A DNA stretch of 64,000 nucleotides from Motacilla alba alba (lineage: Eukaryota; Chordata; Aves; Passeriformes; Motacillidae). The notes under the pieces are model-generated. The model was not told the origin of the DNA. It saw only the letters and a list, made by a program, of their open reading frames with translations, and did not search any database. The first letter of the stretch is position 1; the number at the start of each line of letters is the position of its first letter. This document shows, piece by piece, positions 47,703 through 58,030 of the stretch. The translations under genes and the position numbers were made by a program. The stretch spans positions 1,184,618 through 1,248,617 of the forward strand of contig NC_052032.1 in NCBI RefSeq assembly GCF_015832195.1, written 5' to 3'.

Positions 47703-49561
47703 AATTTCTCTGGGCTCCAGGACAGCCCAAATCTGAGCAGAAGAGCAGAACCTGAAGCTGTGGCAGTCCTGAACCAGACCCTGCTCCAGCAGAGGAGGGA
47801 GTGAGCAGCCCCTGGGGCAGGCAGAACCAAAGCTGCACTGAGCACTCCCCATGGCCAATGAGGATCTCGTATTTATGTCATCATTTGGCCTGTGACTGGC
47901 TCCAGGAGCAATTTTCACTTCACAAATGAGGGCGTTGGAAGTGCTGCTGCCTTTTCCATGGCTGTGGATACAGGACTGAGCACAGACAGTGGTAATACTC
48001 CAAAGGCTGAGCAGGATGAGCAAAGGAAATGCCTCAAATGCTCATGGTGCACTGTCAAGTGTAAATGTGGAATACAAAGACACTTCTAGTGCAATTTTTA
48101 GGGGGGGGAAATGCTGTTCAGACTTCGTTTTGTTGCTAAGAAATAGCAAAACATGAGAATAAGCAAAGGAGCACTGCAGAAGGCACAGATGTGCAGCACA
48201 GTTCGTCATCCATGGACACATTCCTGACAGCCAGCTAAATACAGTTGTTTTCCATGTCTAAAATCTTTTTGTGGGACAAAAGCTCCATGTATCACCAATA
48301 ATGTATTAACTACTCTTTGAAGAGAATAATGGAAGATTTGGCTAAAATATTCATACTTATATTTGTGGTTTCTCAAGTCTGAAACCATGAGGATTTCAAA
48401 GCATTTCACGTGGCTCATTACAGCTTAGTGAAGAGGGTAATAATCTATTGTCAAGTTATTTTCAAGGAAGAAGCAGCAGTGAGAAGAGTTGAAAATGTGA
48501 GAAGTGCTTCCACCATATGGTTTGAATTCTGATGATGATGATGATGCCACTAAAATTTTAATTTTCAAAGTCAGAATTTAAAGGGGGGGAAAGGCTGAAT
48601 ATTTTCTCCCAAGTTCTCAACCCACATCTGTTAAACAGCAAAGTATGGTGTAAATGCATTGTGTTGAGAACAGTTTATGAATTCCTTCCCCTAGCAAAGG
48701 GCTGAAGAATTGGAGAGGATTTGGGATCTTTTTCCTATTAAACACAAAGAAATGTTGAGGCAGCCCATCATAAAATGGCCCTCTGTTCCTGAGAGTTATC
48801 CCAGGGAATTCAGCAGGAATAGCCCAGCTGAAGTTTTTATATTCTTTAATACAAAACAGATGGCAAAAGAGATGGAAAGTGCTTGGTATGCAAGTGCTGA
48901 AGGCCTCCAGTGTTCATTTTAAAACACATAAGAATACTTTAAAAATGAGCCTGCATTAATCTTTGCACGCCAAAATGTATAACATGCATACACTGAAGAG
49001 TAAATTACAGCCAAGGACTGACAACAAATTCTTTGGCCACAAACACCAAAATTCTCTGAAAGAAAAACCACAAAGGTGCAGAGCAGAATCAGCAGGAACG
49101 GGTTTTGTTTGCCTGTGTTGTCTTGCAGACACATGACTTCACAGGGATCTCAGCATGTGACACTCACTTAACCTGAATCAATCATTTTCTCTGAAATCCA
49201 TGCTGACGTCTCATCACAAACATCAGAGAAGTGGTGAATTTCTAGAGCAGGCTTGTTGTGTATCAGACTGAGCATGCACACGTTTTAGGAGGGGTGAGTT
49301 GTGGAAGGCTTTGATTCTGAAGCAGGGAATCCCAGGATCCTCCTGGATCTCCTGCAGCTGTCAGGGATGTGTCCATGTGTGCCAGGTGGAAGGAGATCTG
49401 GACAGACTACAACTTCCTGATAAATCCTGATTCTGCCAAAGTCTCAAATTGACACCATTTATCCACAGAGAGTGTTTTATGGGTTGATAAAAATAGAAAA
49501 AATACCGGAGGAATGGAAGCCTCATTGTCATCCTGCCATGAACTTTTAAAATGAGGCATCA
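47703..49561. other. AT-moderate unassigned stretch
   Basis: No transposon is recognised. A short (ATG)n run lies at 48531-48546. Frames stay under 80 codons. The sequence is noticeably less GC-rich than its surroundings. Confidence 0.4.
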
Positions 49562-49757
49562 GAGATTCTTCCCCCAGAGGGTGCTGGCACTGCCCAGGCT
49601 CCACAGGGAATGGGCACGGCCCCAAGGCTGCCGGAGATCCAGGAGCAGCCAGGGATGCCCAGGGTGGGATTGTTTTGGGGTGTTTGGGCAGGGACAGGGG
49701 CTGCACTGGGTGATCCTGGTGCTCCCTTCAAGCTGAGGATATCCATGATTCCATAAT
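49562..49757 (+). mobile_element. CR1 3'-end fragment
   Basis: Sense. It starts TTCTTCCCCCAGAGGGTGC, the same internal point where the copy at 1786 is truncated, and contains GGGAATGGGCACGGCCCCAA and GGGTGATCCTGGTGCTCCC. It finishes with an intact tail TCCATGATTCCATAATG. A block of about ten bases usually present after CAGGAGC is missing. Confidence 0.85.
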
Positions 49758-49791
49758 GGGATGAGGGCTCTTAAGATGCCCAGAGAACCCT

Positions 49792-49962
49792 GGATGATTG
49801 TGGCAGTGGCCATAATGCCAAAGATAACACAAACTCTCCATGCTGGTCCTGCATGTAGAACACACACTTTGACTTTATGACAACTTGGAATGATGTCATG
49901 TCCCAAATGGAAACTGGTTCCACTGAAGGAGTTTGGCTGTTCCCCAGATTCTGGAGCAAGAG
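49792..49962 (+). repeat. Inverted repeat arm A, 171 bp
   Basis: The reverse complement of this arm matches 51682-51852 at 163 of 171 positions without gaps; all eight differences are transitions. It starts GGATGATTGTGGCAG and ends CTGGAGCAAGAG. No mobile-element ends or target duplication were seen. Both arms stay open in two frames, but most of the differences change residues, so no coding constraint is evident. Confidence 0.92.
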
Positions 49963-50251
49963 AGTCCAGCAGCAAGCCCAGTGGGGTGAGGGGGACCTCA
50001 GAGCCCTGTCCTTGGCTGGAGCAGCTGCCACCAGCACAGACAGCCAGGGGGACATTGGCTGCCCTGCAGAAAATTAATCTGGATTTGAGAAACTGCTGCA
50101 CCCCACTCCCACTGGCACCAAATCATCCCCTTTGTGCTCCTGGGGTCGCAGCTCTGGCAGTACCTGTGGCACCTGGGACACAGGGCCAGGTCTCAGCTGC
50201 CACCTGGGCTGTGTGGTGCCCATGAGATCCCCACATGGGACATCACAGGGG
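49963..50251. other. Spacer between inverted arm A and the VNTR
   Basis: GC-moderate single-copy sequence with no recognised feature. Confidence 0.4.
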
Positions 50252-50632
50252 TGTCCCCATTGCCTGGCTCTGGTGTCCCCATTGTCTGGCTCTGGTGTCC
50301 CCCATTTCCTGGCCCCGGTGTCCCCATTTCCTGGCCCCAGTGTCCCCATTTCCTGTCCCTGGTGTCCCCATTTCCTGGCCCTGGTGTCCTCCATTTCTTG
50401 GCCCTGGTGTCCCCATTTCCTGGCCCCAGTGTCCCCAATTGCCTGGCTCAGGTGTTCCCCCCTGCTTGGCTCTGGTGTCCCCCATTTCCTGGCCCCAGTG
50501 TCCCCATTGCCTGGCTCGGGTGTTCCCCCCTGCTTGGCTCTGGTGTCCCCCATTTCCTGGCCCCAGTGTCCCCATTTCCTGGCTCTGGTGACCCCAGTTC
50601 CTGGCTCTGGTGTCCCCCATTGCTTGGCTCTT
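50252..50632. repeat. 22-bp VNTR minisatellite, 17 copies with higher-order structure
   Basis: Units of 22-23 bases begin TGTCCCC, continue ATT(T/G)CCTGGC and end in CC(C/T)(A/G)G or CTCTGG. I count 17. Three consecutive units (50430-50498) are repeated as a block at 50499-50566, with only about two substitutions and a one-base length change, showing a secondary duplication. Long open frames on both strands through it are a by-product of the repeat. Confidence 0.96.
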
Positions 50633-51681
50633 GCTGCAGGGCTGACTGGCACCGACCAGCCCCAAACCCCGCTGGAGAGCAGCATGAGGAGCTCTCTCCT
50701 CCTCTTCCCTTCTCTTTCCTCCTCTCTCCTCAGTAATTCAATCCCAGCCCGGGCTGGCAGCCAGGTGGCTCCAGGAGCGAGACAGGCTCCACTGGGTTAT
50801 TAACGAGTTTCTTGATCCCAAAGAGCCCTTCCCAAGGATAAACACTTCCCTCCATGGGCCAGTGTGGGGCAAACAGATTGTGGCTGCATTTCTCTTTTGG
50901 CTTTGGTACCTGGGCCCCTTGGCCTTGTGCCAGTGGGCAGCAGCTGGCCCCAAGCTCACCCTCAGAAAGGGCAGCTCTGGCCCCTCTCCTGCTTGCCTTT
51001 GGGGAGGGGGGATCAAGGGCCACCTAAATAAAGAAAATGTTAATGGGTAAAAAGGGCTTAAATGGGTTATTTTTTGTTATTTTGCTCTGCTTTCTATTGT
51101 GGTGGCATTTTGTGGATTTTCTTTCAGTGGACAAAGCAAGGCTGCAGCAGATGCTGTGTGCTCAGACCTCACCTTGACAGAGCTGGGGAACAGAAATAAC
51201 TTCAGTGATTTAGAGGGAGGGTGTGTGGAATCAGTAAAAACCACAGGGAAATAAGCTTTGTTTTAATCATTTGCCCAAATTCCTGTAAGTTAAGGAGATC
51301 CCAGGTACCCTGTACTCAGAGAAATGTTCCTGCTGCTGTCCATGACATCAGTCCCTGGGCTTTGGCTGCCAGGGATCTGTGCTGTGCCTCCAGCAGATGT
51401 AACCTTTGTACAAGGGTGATGTTTGGTGGTTGTATTCTCCAGCTATTTCTGGAAGTGAATGCAATAATCTTCCACTCGGATATGACTGTCTCCAGCATAA
51501 ACAAATCCAGGCCAGCTTTGCACCATAGTTCTACTGTCTGGAAATATCATCATGGAGGATGTTTACTTGACTCTTTCCAATTTGGTTTTTTTTCATTCTT
51601 TGCTTTGTTTGCAGTCAAACTCAATTTTTAGATATATGCACTTTTCCCAACCCAAATAATTTCCCCCTTTCATTTCAACAG
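50633..51681. other. Spacer between VNTR and inverted arm B
   Basis: No recognised element. A polypyrimidine stretch (CTCCTCCTCTTCCCTTCTC) lies at 50694-50715. A 136-codon plus frame (51221-51631) has no motif. Confidence 0.4.
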
Positions 51682-51852
51682 CTCTTGCTCCAGAATTTGG
51701 GGAACAGCCAAACTCCTTCAGTGGAACCAGTTTCCATTTGGGACATGACATCATTTCAAGCTGTCATAAAGTCAAAGTGTGTGTTCCATACACAGGACCA
51801 GCATGGAGAGTTTGTGTTATCTTTGGCATTACGGCCACTGCCACAATCATCC
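51682..51852 (-). repeat. Inverted repeat arm B, 171 bp
   Basis: Starts CTCTTGCTCCAGAATTTGG and ends CCACAATCATCC on the plus strand. It is the partner of 49792-49962, 1,719 bases away in opposite orientation. Flanking bases beyond 51852 and before 51682 do not match the arm A flanks, so these are sharp limits. Confidence 0.92.
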
Positions 51853-52685
51853 ATGTCCATCCTCTCCTGGAAACACAGGACATCAGACTCGGGAGTCTGG
51901 GTCACCTCTCACCGCTTAGGTGACATTTCTCCTCCACATGGGACAGTTGGACTCAGCGGGCTGAATTTCATTGTCCTGACAGCCTCCCAGTGCTGACATG
52001 GGAGTGACACGGAACTGTCTTTGATGCCCTTGAGGATGTGGGACAGACCCAGGGGGACATCCCCATCTGACCATCAGCCTCCTCGGAAAGCAGTGGACAG
52101 CAAACCAGCACTGTGCCGTGAACTCAAGGTCTGAGATGAACTAGAAGTGATTGCAGGAGAAATCTGCCCTCAGCCAGAGGCACTGAGTGGGATAATCCCC
52201 TCTGTGATGAGTGTGATGCTCCTAAAACCCCCAAGTGCTCACAGCTCCAAGGAGCTCCTGCTCCAGGACTGGATGGTGCTGGATCTGCAGGAGTCCAGGC
52301 TGGGGAAGAGCATTTTTTATCACAGGAAAAGAAAAGTGTATTTTGGGATGGACTGATTTATTCCTGCCTGGATGGGACCTGTGGGGGTGTGTGAGACATT
52401 GAACTCCCTTCCTGGCCACACTGCCTGAGGCAGCCTGGGGAACCAGCACAGCTGCTGCTCTGTGCTGTACCATCTCAGGGAGCAGCTCCTTGCAGAGCCC
52501 ATGGGCAGCTGGGCACCACATCCAGGCTGTGCACCACCCGTCTGTCCCTCTGCCACCTGTAGCTTCCCACTGAGAAGTTGTTGGGATGAAATCTTCCCGG
52601 CAAGATGGGTTCAGATAAACACGGACACGGCTGGAAGCAGCTCCAAGGGAGGTGAATCACACCCAGCCCTGGACTCCATCAAGAC
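51853..52685. other. Unassigned stretch
   Basis: No repeat or exon recognised. Confidence 0.4.
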
Positions 52686-52942
52686 AAGATGAAACAGCCT
52701 CAAGTTGCTCCAGGGTAGGTTTAGCTTGGATATTAGGGAAAAATTCCCAATGGAAAGGGTGGTAGGGAATTGGAACTGCTCAGGGCAGAAATGGGGCCAC
52801 CGTCTTGGAGGGATTTACAAGATGTGTAAATGTGGCACCTGGAGACATGGTTAATGGTGGCTTTGGCAGTGCACTCCAGGGGGATGGTTGGACTCATGAT
52901 CTTAGAGGCCTTTTTCAAGCTTAATTCCATAATTCTAAGAGT
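52686..52942 (+). mobile_element. CR1 3'-end fragment, standard older subfamily
   Basis: Sense copy with the full set of terminal blocks: CAGCCTCAAGTTGCTCCAGG, TTTAGCTTGGATATTAGG, AATGGAAAGGGTGGTAGGG, GATGTGTAAATGTGGCACC, GACATGGTTAATGG and GGTTGGACTCATGATCTTAG, ending AATTCCATAATTCT. It resembles 12108-12297 rather than the GC-rich copies. Confidence 0.87.
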
Positions 52943-54980
52943 ACCATCAGCCCCCTTGCTTAGCACTCCTGGCTCTGGAACAACCCCCTGGACTTCAGAA
53001 ACCCCTGGAAATCAGAGCTGAGGGCCACCTTTAAGCCACACAAATGTTTTTTCCACCCCCCCTCTCCCCATAAAGAGCAACCAAGTGTCCTACAAACCTC
53101 TGTATTTGCATGGATCTGCTCTCACTAAGGACTAACCCTGCAGGGAATGAGGACCAGAAACGGGACCAGGTTAATTTGGAGTGTGCCCTCCCAGCCCAGC
53201 GTCAGCGGATATGGGTATTTTTGTGCTGCTTCCTCAGAGATATTTTTAGCTACTCAAGTGACTTGTGGCAATTCCCCGAGGCCAGAGTGATTCATAGGGT
53301 TTGGAGACAGCGCTGGATTGCTCCTTGAGAAGGGAGCGTCATCCCACTGAAATCAGAAGCTTCAAAGGCACAGGGACTTTGAAAAATGGAGTAGGATCTC
53401 CAGAATGAGGTTTTTGGCTCTGGCTAAACTGGAACTGTGGAATTTTCAGATTATTATATCATTGGAGGGAGGGATCTTTTTGTTCTGATGCTGGTGAAAG
53501 GCAGTGATTAATCTCACAGGCTGGGGGCAGGCAACGTGCAGAGCAAGACTGAGCCATGGAAATTCCCTCTTCCCTCAGTCCTCAGCTTTTAACCCTGCCC
53601 TGGGCACCATCTCACATTTTTATCCTGCCTTCCTTCCCTGCAGCCTCTTCTCCATCAGTGCACATCAGTCCTCCTCCTCCAGACCCCAGCTCACTATCTC
53701 TGATGTGTTGGCTTTCCAGAGACTTTTTAAAGTTCTTCTTGTAGTCAAGTGGACTTTGGTGGGATTTGTGAAGTTCAGCAGCCCAAGGGCAGAGGAGAAC
53801 AGGACGTTTTTCTTAATCCTCCTCATCTGGCTGCCCCTTCCCACAAGCACTCCTTAGATCATGTCTAAGAACTGCTTCTCTCTCTAGACTGACAAAAGCA
53901 GATGAAGGAACCTCCCATCAATCCATGAAGAGATGAGATTGACATGAGATGAGATGAGATGAGATGAGATGAGATGAGATGAGATGAGGTTAATTCAGGA
54001 GAAAGGTTCTTTCTCTACACTTTGTCTCCCCTTTACTTAGGAAAAGGGGCACACCTTTCACCTTCCTAAAGTGAGTTGAATGTGGGCTCAGAAGAATGTT
54101 TTGATGTATTTCTGCTACATGGAAGAAAGTAGAGAAGGTTTCCTGCCCAGCTTGGTGGGTTGGCAGTAGCTGTCCAGCCTGTCCAGCAGCTCCTTTCCAG
54201 AGAGCATCCTCTGGAAAGCAGAGAATGGGAGTGATCAGGGAGGGCAAGAGCAGCAGAAGCAGTGACCAGAGAACCTCCCTCCATCCCCAATCCCACAGAG
54301 CAGAGCCAGGAGTGCTGCTGCCAACAGGTGTGAGAGCCCCATGGGGAGAGGCAGGAATCAGGGTCCTCTTGGCAGGAAGAACCGAAAATTATGGAAAAGA
54401 TCTGGAGGCAGAGAGGGCAGGAGAAGGCAAGTCTTGGTCAGAGCTGTCTGGAAGGCATGAGGCTCTGAAAGCCGTGTCTTTGGGCTGCTCCTCAGGGCTG
54501 AGGCAGCAGCCAGACTTCCAGGCTCAGTCCTCAATTTCCCCGGTCATGTGGGATCTGCTGGGCTCCAGACATCCCTCAGCAGCAGTGTTTTGTGGGCAGA
54601 TAATGCCTGGCTGCTCTTGTAAGAGATGGTAGCTGTCCTGACTACAGGGCAGTTCTTGATCCTTCCTGAGGTATTTTTGCCATGGACAGGAGCCAGTGGG
54701 ATCATGTGCTAGGGATTCAGTCCCAGCTCCTGCCGTCACAGGCCTGGGCACAGCACAGAAGTTATTTACAGCAAGCCAGCCAAGCCCTCTGGCCCAGCAG
54801 CTGCTGGGTGCCAATGTCAAAGGCCAGTGTTGAGGCCAGGATCTTCCTCCCCGTGACCGGCGCTGCTACAAAAGCTGCTGCTTCAAGCCCCGTCTTGCCT
54901 GTGACTCAGCCTTCACCCACCCTTGCAAAGCAGGAAAGAGGCAGTGACCACACTTGCTTGGTCTGCTCCGTGGTGAACTC
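52943..54980. other. 2 kb stretch with one microsatellite
   Basis: Contains the GAGAT array at 53945-53987. No transposon is recognised otherwise. The frame that opens at 54682 becomes antisense CR1 after 54981 and is not called. Confidence 0.4.
53945..53987. repeat. (GAGAT)n microsatellite, 8 copies
   Basis: Perfect GAGAT units from 53946 to 53985 with a degenerate unit on each side. Preceded by AGATGAGATTGACAT, a likely seed. Confidence 0.96.
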
Positions 54981-55680
54981 AGAATCACAGAATGTCCTGA
55001 GCTGGAAGAGACCCACCAGGATCACCCAGCCCAGCCCCTGCCCTGCCCAGACCCCCCAGCAACCCCACCCTGGGCATCCCTGGCAGCGCTGGCCAAAGGC
55101 TCCTGGAGCTCTGGCAGCCTCGGGGCCGTGCCCATTCCCTGGGGAGCCTGGGCAGTGCCAGCACCCTCTGGGGGAAGAACCTTGCCCTGAGCTCCAGCCT
55201 GAGCTGCCCTGGCCCAGCCCCAGCCGTTCCCTGGCTCCTGTCCCTGTCCCAGAGCAGAGATCGGAGCTGCCCCTCGGGAGGAGCTGCAGCCCCGGGGAGC
55301 TCTGCCCTCACTCTGCTCCAGCTGGACAATCCCAGAGCCCTCAGCTGCTCCTCACAGGCCCCTCCAGACCCTTCTCCATCCCTGTGTCCCTCCTTTGGAC
55401 ACTCTCTCATGCCTTAATATCTTTCTTTTATCATGGTGCCCAAAACTGCCCCAGCAGTGGAGGTGCAGCTGCCCCAGCCCAGAGCAGAGCTGGACAATCC
55501 CTCCCTGGCCTGACCACCAATACTGGGCCTGATACCCCCAGGACAGGGATGCCCTTCCTGGGTCCAGGGCACTGCTGGCTTATGTCCAACTGCCCATCAA
55601 CCAAAAGTACCAGGTCCCTTCCCACAGCTCTGCTCCCCAGCCTCTCATTCCCCACGTGCCCACCCCATGTCCCTGGAAGC
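54981..55680 (-). mobile_element. Longest minus-strand CR1 copy, with ORF2 3' relic
   Basis: Antisense from tail AGAATCACAGAATGTCC (54981) through the complete untranslated region. It enters the end of the reverse-transcriptase ORF, readable on the minus strand at about 55430-55670 as an L-V-D-G motif followed by a block ending in FWAP. The frame does not stay open through the untranslated side. It pairs with the plus copy at 116-812: opposite orientation, same subfamily, about 54 kb apart. The 5' end could extend somewhat beyond 55680. Confidence 0.87.
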
Positions 55681-56605
55681 AGCAATGCTCCTTCTCCAGG
55701 CCACACTGCTCAGCTGCCACATCCTGGCCCCAAAGTGGTGGGATGGTGGTGAAAGCATGGGGAGGTGGTCCTGGGCTGCCAGAAGAAAAAGCTGCTTCCT
55801 ACATGGGAATAAAAATAAACCCCTCCTGAAATCATGGTACCTGACAGGCCTGGCAACTGATTTACAGCTTCACTGCAAAGGTTGTTCCTCTACAGGCCAC
55901 AGCCTCACAGAAAAGCTTCATTTTTCAGTTGTACCCTGGGAAAGCAAGGGCAGTGACAGGTGACACAGCCTTGGTGACACTGTGGGGCCATCTCAGCCCT
56001 GCAGAGGGGGTTTGTGGTGTGCAGCCAAGTGTTGGAGATGCACGAAGTGCTTCAAGGGCAGCGAAACCAGCCCTGGCCTGCCTGCCTGCTCTAAGGACCA
56101 AAGAAGAAACAACCCCTCCTGAGACTCTCCCAAGACTCAGGTGGAGCCACAATGTGAGAGAGGGAGCGCGTGGGAAAGTGGATTTCAGAACAAAACCTCA
56201 CCACGGAGCAGCCAAGTTGTTCTGGGAGAAAGTTTCCTGTCAGAGAGTGTGGTCACACTGGAACCAAAACTCTTCATAAGAGCAGGCCAAAACTGAATGA
56301 CTGATTGCTAATTTCTCCTTTGTGGCAGAGCAGCTTCATTTTGAGCTTATGGGCTGTGCGTTTCAGTGCTTTAAATGAATGGTTTGATAATAATAGTAAT
56401 GTCCTAACTCCACAGCAGTACAGCAAATTAAATGTGATGCTCTGGGTGGAGGTTAAATAGACTTAGGATTGCATTAATGTTTATGTTTGGATGTTAACAG
56501 AACGAAATAACCCGTGTTACTGAGTGCAAATCTGTTATCATCTGTCCTGGGGTAAATACCAACATTTGGGGTTTTCCTTCAGATTTAGAATTTCAGTCAG
56601 TGAAA
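55681..56605. other. Unassigned stretch, possible conserved block
   Basis: No repeat is recognised. The interval 56290-56570 is AT-moderate with GATTGCTAATTTC, TTTGATAATAATAG and GTTAACAG motifs and may be conserved non-coding DNA. There is no exon evidence. Confidence 0.35.
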
Positions 56606-56675
56606 GGAATAGAATAGAATAGAATAGAATAGAATAGAATAGAATAGAATAGAATAGAATAGAATAGAATAGAAT
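56606..56675. repeat. (AGAAT)n microsatellite, 13-14 copies
   Basis: Perfect AGAAT units from 56611 to 56675, with GGAAT before them. It sits exactly at the 3' terminus of the antisense CR1 that follows, whose native end is an ATTCT-type repeat. Confidence 0.97.
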
Positions 56676-56885
56676 AGTCCAGTAAGGGACCTACAGGGAT
56701 CATCTGCCTGAGCAGGACTGACCCAGATTTAAAGCCTGTCGTTAAGAGCATTGTCCAGTTGTTTCTTGAGCACTGTCAGACTTGAGGCATCAAGCACCTC
56801 TCTGAGGACCCTGTTCCAGTGTTTGATCACCTTCTCACCAAAGAAATGTTCCCTCATATCAAGTCTGAAGCTCCTTGGTGCTTCT
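56676..56885 (-). mobile_element. CR1 3'-end fragment of a distinct subfamily
   Basis: Antisense. AAGGGACCTACAGGGATCATC, GTTAAGAGCATTGTCCAG, CAAGCACCTCTCTGAGGACC, CTGTTCCAGTGTTTGATCACC and CACCAAAGAAATGTTCCC follow the order of a CR1 subfamily whose 3' end is made of ATTCT units. It is clearly different from the other copies in the window. Confidence 0.85.
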
Positions 56886-56987
56886 CTTCACTCTAGACAA
56901 AACCAGTTCTGGGCCAGTCAGCAGGGAAGGAATCAGCCAAAAGTGCCCGTGTCTGTGTAAAATTGCCTTGTGTGTGAAGCAAAACTT

Positions 56988-57108
56988 AGAATCATGGAAT
57001 ACTGGAATGGTTTGGGCTGGAAGGGACCTTAAAGCCCATCCAGTTCTACCCCTGCCATGGGCAGGGACACCTCCCACTGGCCCAGGCTGCTCCAAGCCCT
57101 GGCCTTGT
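56988..57108 (-). mobile_element. CR1 3'-terminal fragment
   Basis: Antisense: TTAGAATCATGGAATACTGG, GGTTTGGGCTGGAAGGGACC, CATGGGCAGGGACACCTCCC and GCTGCTCCAAGCCCTGGCC, then truncated. It lies about 100 bases downstream of the previous fragment but is a different subfamily, so it is a separate insertion. Confidence 0.83.
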
Positions 57109-57607
57109 TCATATTGGCAATGATGTAAAGTTGAAGAAACACAAAGTACTGTTGCTGAAATACAGAAACATTTAGAATCTGTGCATCAACCCAACCATGG
57201 AATTACATTTACTCATTTTCAAAAGAGAGAGAGAAGATTCCCACTTCAAAAGCAGCAACAAGTCAGAGCCCTGGTAGGATATTGACTGTGGATCACTTAT
57301 TAGCACCATAAAAAGCTGTGTAATTAGACAAAAATGACAAGTAGTTTCACTGAGAGGGATGGAATACTTCAAGAGGAAATTATTTCATGATTCCTCTTCT
57401 AGATGTTTCCCATATTTTATGGCATTATGGCTTTCATGTTGGTTTAACTGGTGGAGCAGCAGGAAATAAAAGGAGATGTACAAAACGTGGTTTTGCCATG
57501 TATTAAAAGTTGTGTTCCTGGAAAGTCAGCTCAGAATATTGTCCAGAAACATTTGGGACTGAGAAAACCTGGATCCAAAGTACCCTGGCAGGGAAGGAGG
57601 GTTTCTG
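57109..57607. other. AT-moderate unassigned stretch
   Basis: No recognised feature. A short GAGAGAGAG run lies at 57227-57235. Confidence 0.4.
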
Positions 57608-58030
57608 TCCTGTGGAGCCAGGCTGGAACAGCTGGGCGTGCTCACCTGGAGAGGAGGAGGCTCCAGGGAGAGCTCAGAATCCCTGCCAGGGCCTAAAGGG
57701 GCTCCAGAAGAGCTGGAGAGGGACTGGGGACAAGGCATGGAGGGACAGGATCCAGGGAATGGCTTCCCAGAGCCAGAGGGCAGGGCTGGATGGAATATTG
57801 GGAATTAGGAATTGTTCCCTGGCAGGGTGGGCAGGCCCTGGCACAGGGTGCCCAGAGCAGCTGGGGCTGCCCCTGGATCCCTGGCAGTGCCCAAGGCCAG
57901 GCTGGACAGGGCTTGGAGCAGCCTGGGACAGTGGAAGGTGTCCCTGCCCATGGCAGGGGTGGGATGGGATGAGCTTTAGGGTCCCTTCCAACACAAGTCT
58001 GGGATTCAGTTCTGTGATTCCATTCTATGG
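57608..58030 (+). mobile_element. CR1 fragment, about 420 bp
   Basis: Sense: GTGGAGCCAGGCTGGAACAG, GCTCACCTGGAGAGGAGG, AATTGTTCCCTGGCAGGG and CCATGGCAGGGGTGGGATGG, ending in an intact tail GATTCAGTTCTGTGATTCC and ATTCTATGG. A close relative of 40479-40970, and the reverse of 47287-47702. Confidence 0.87.

Noticed and set aside
48531..48546. C/D-box snoRNA suggested by TGATGATGATG
   Set aside because: It is a plain (ATG)n run. No convincing D box and terminal stem at suitable distance.
50074..50803. Long frames on both strands (up to 223 codons) with repeated Gly/Pro-type motifs
   Set aside because: They are translations of the 22-bp minisatellite, not of a repetitive protein gene.
54682..55752. 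356-codon plus frame, the longest in the window
   Set aside because: From 54981 it is the antisense of a CR1 element. Similar antisense frames occur in the other GC-rich CR1 copies.
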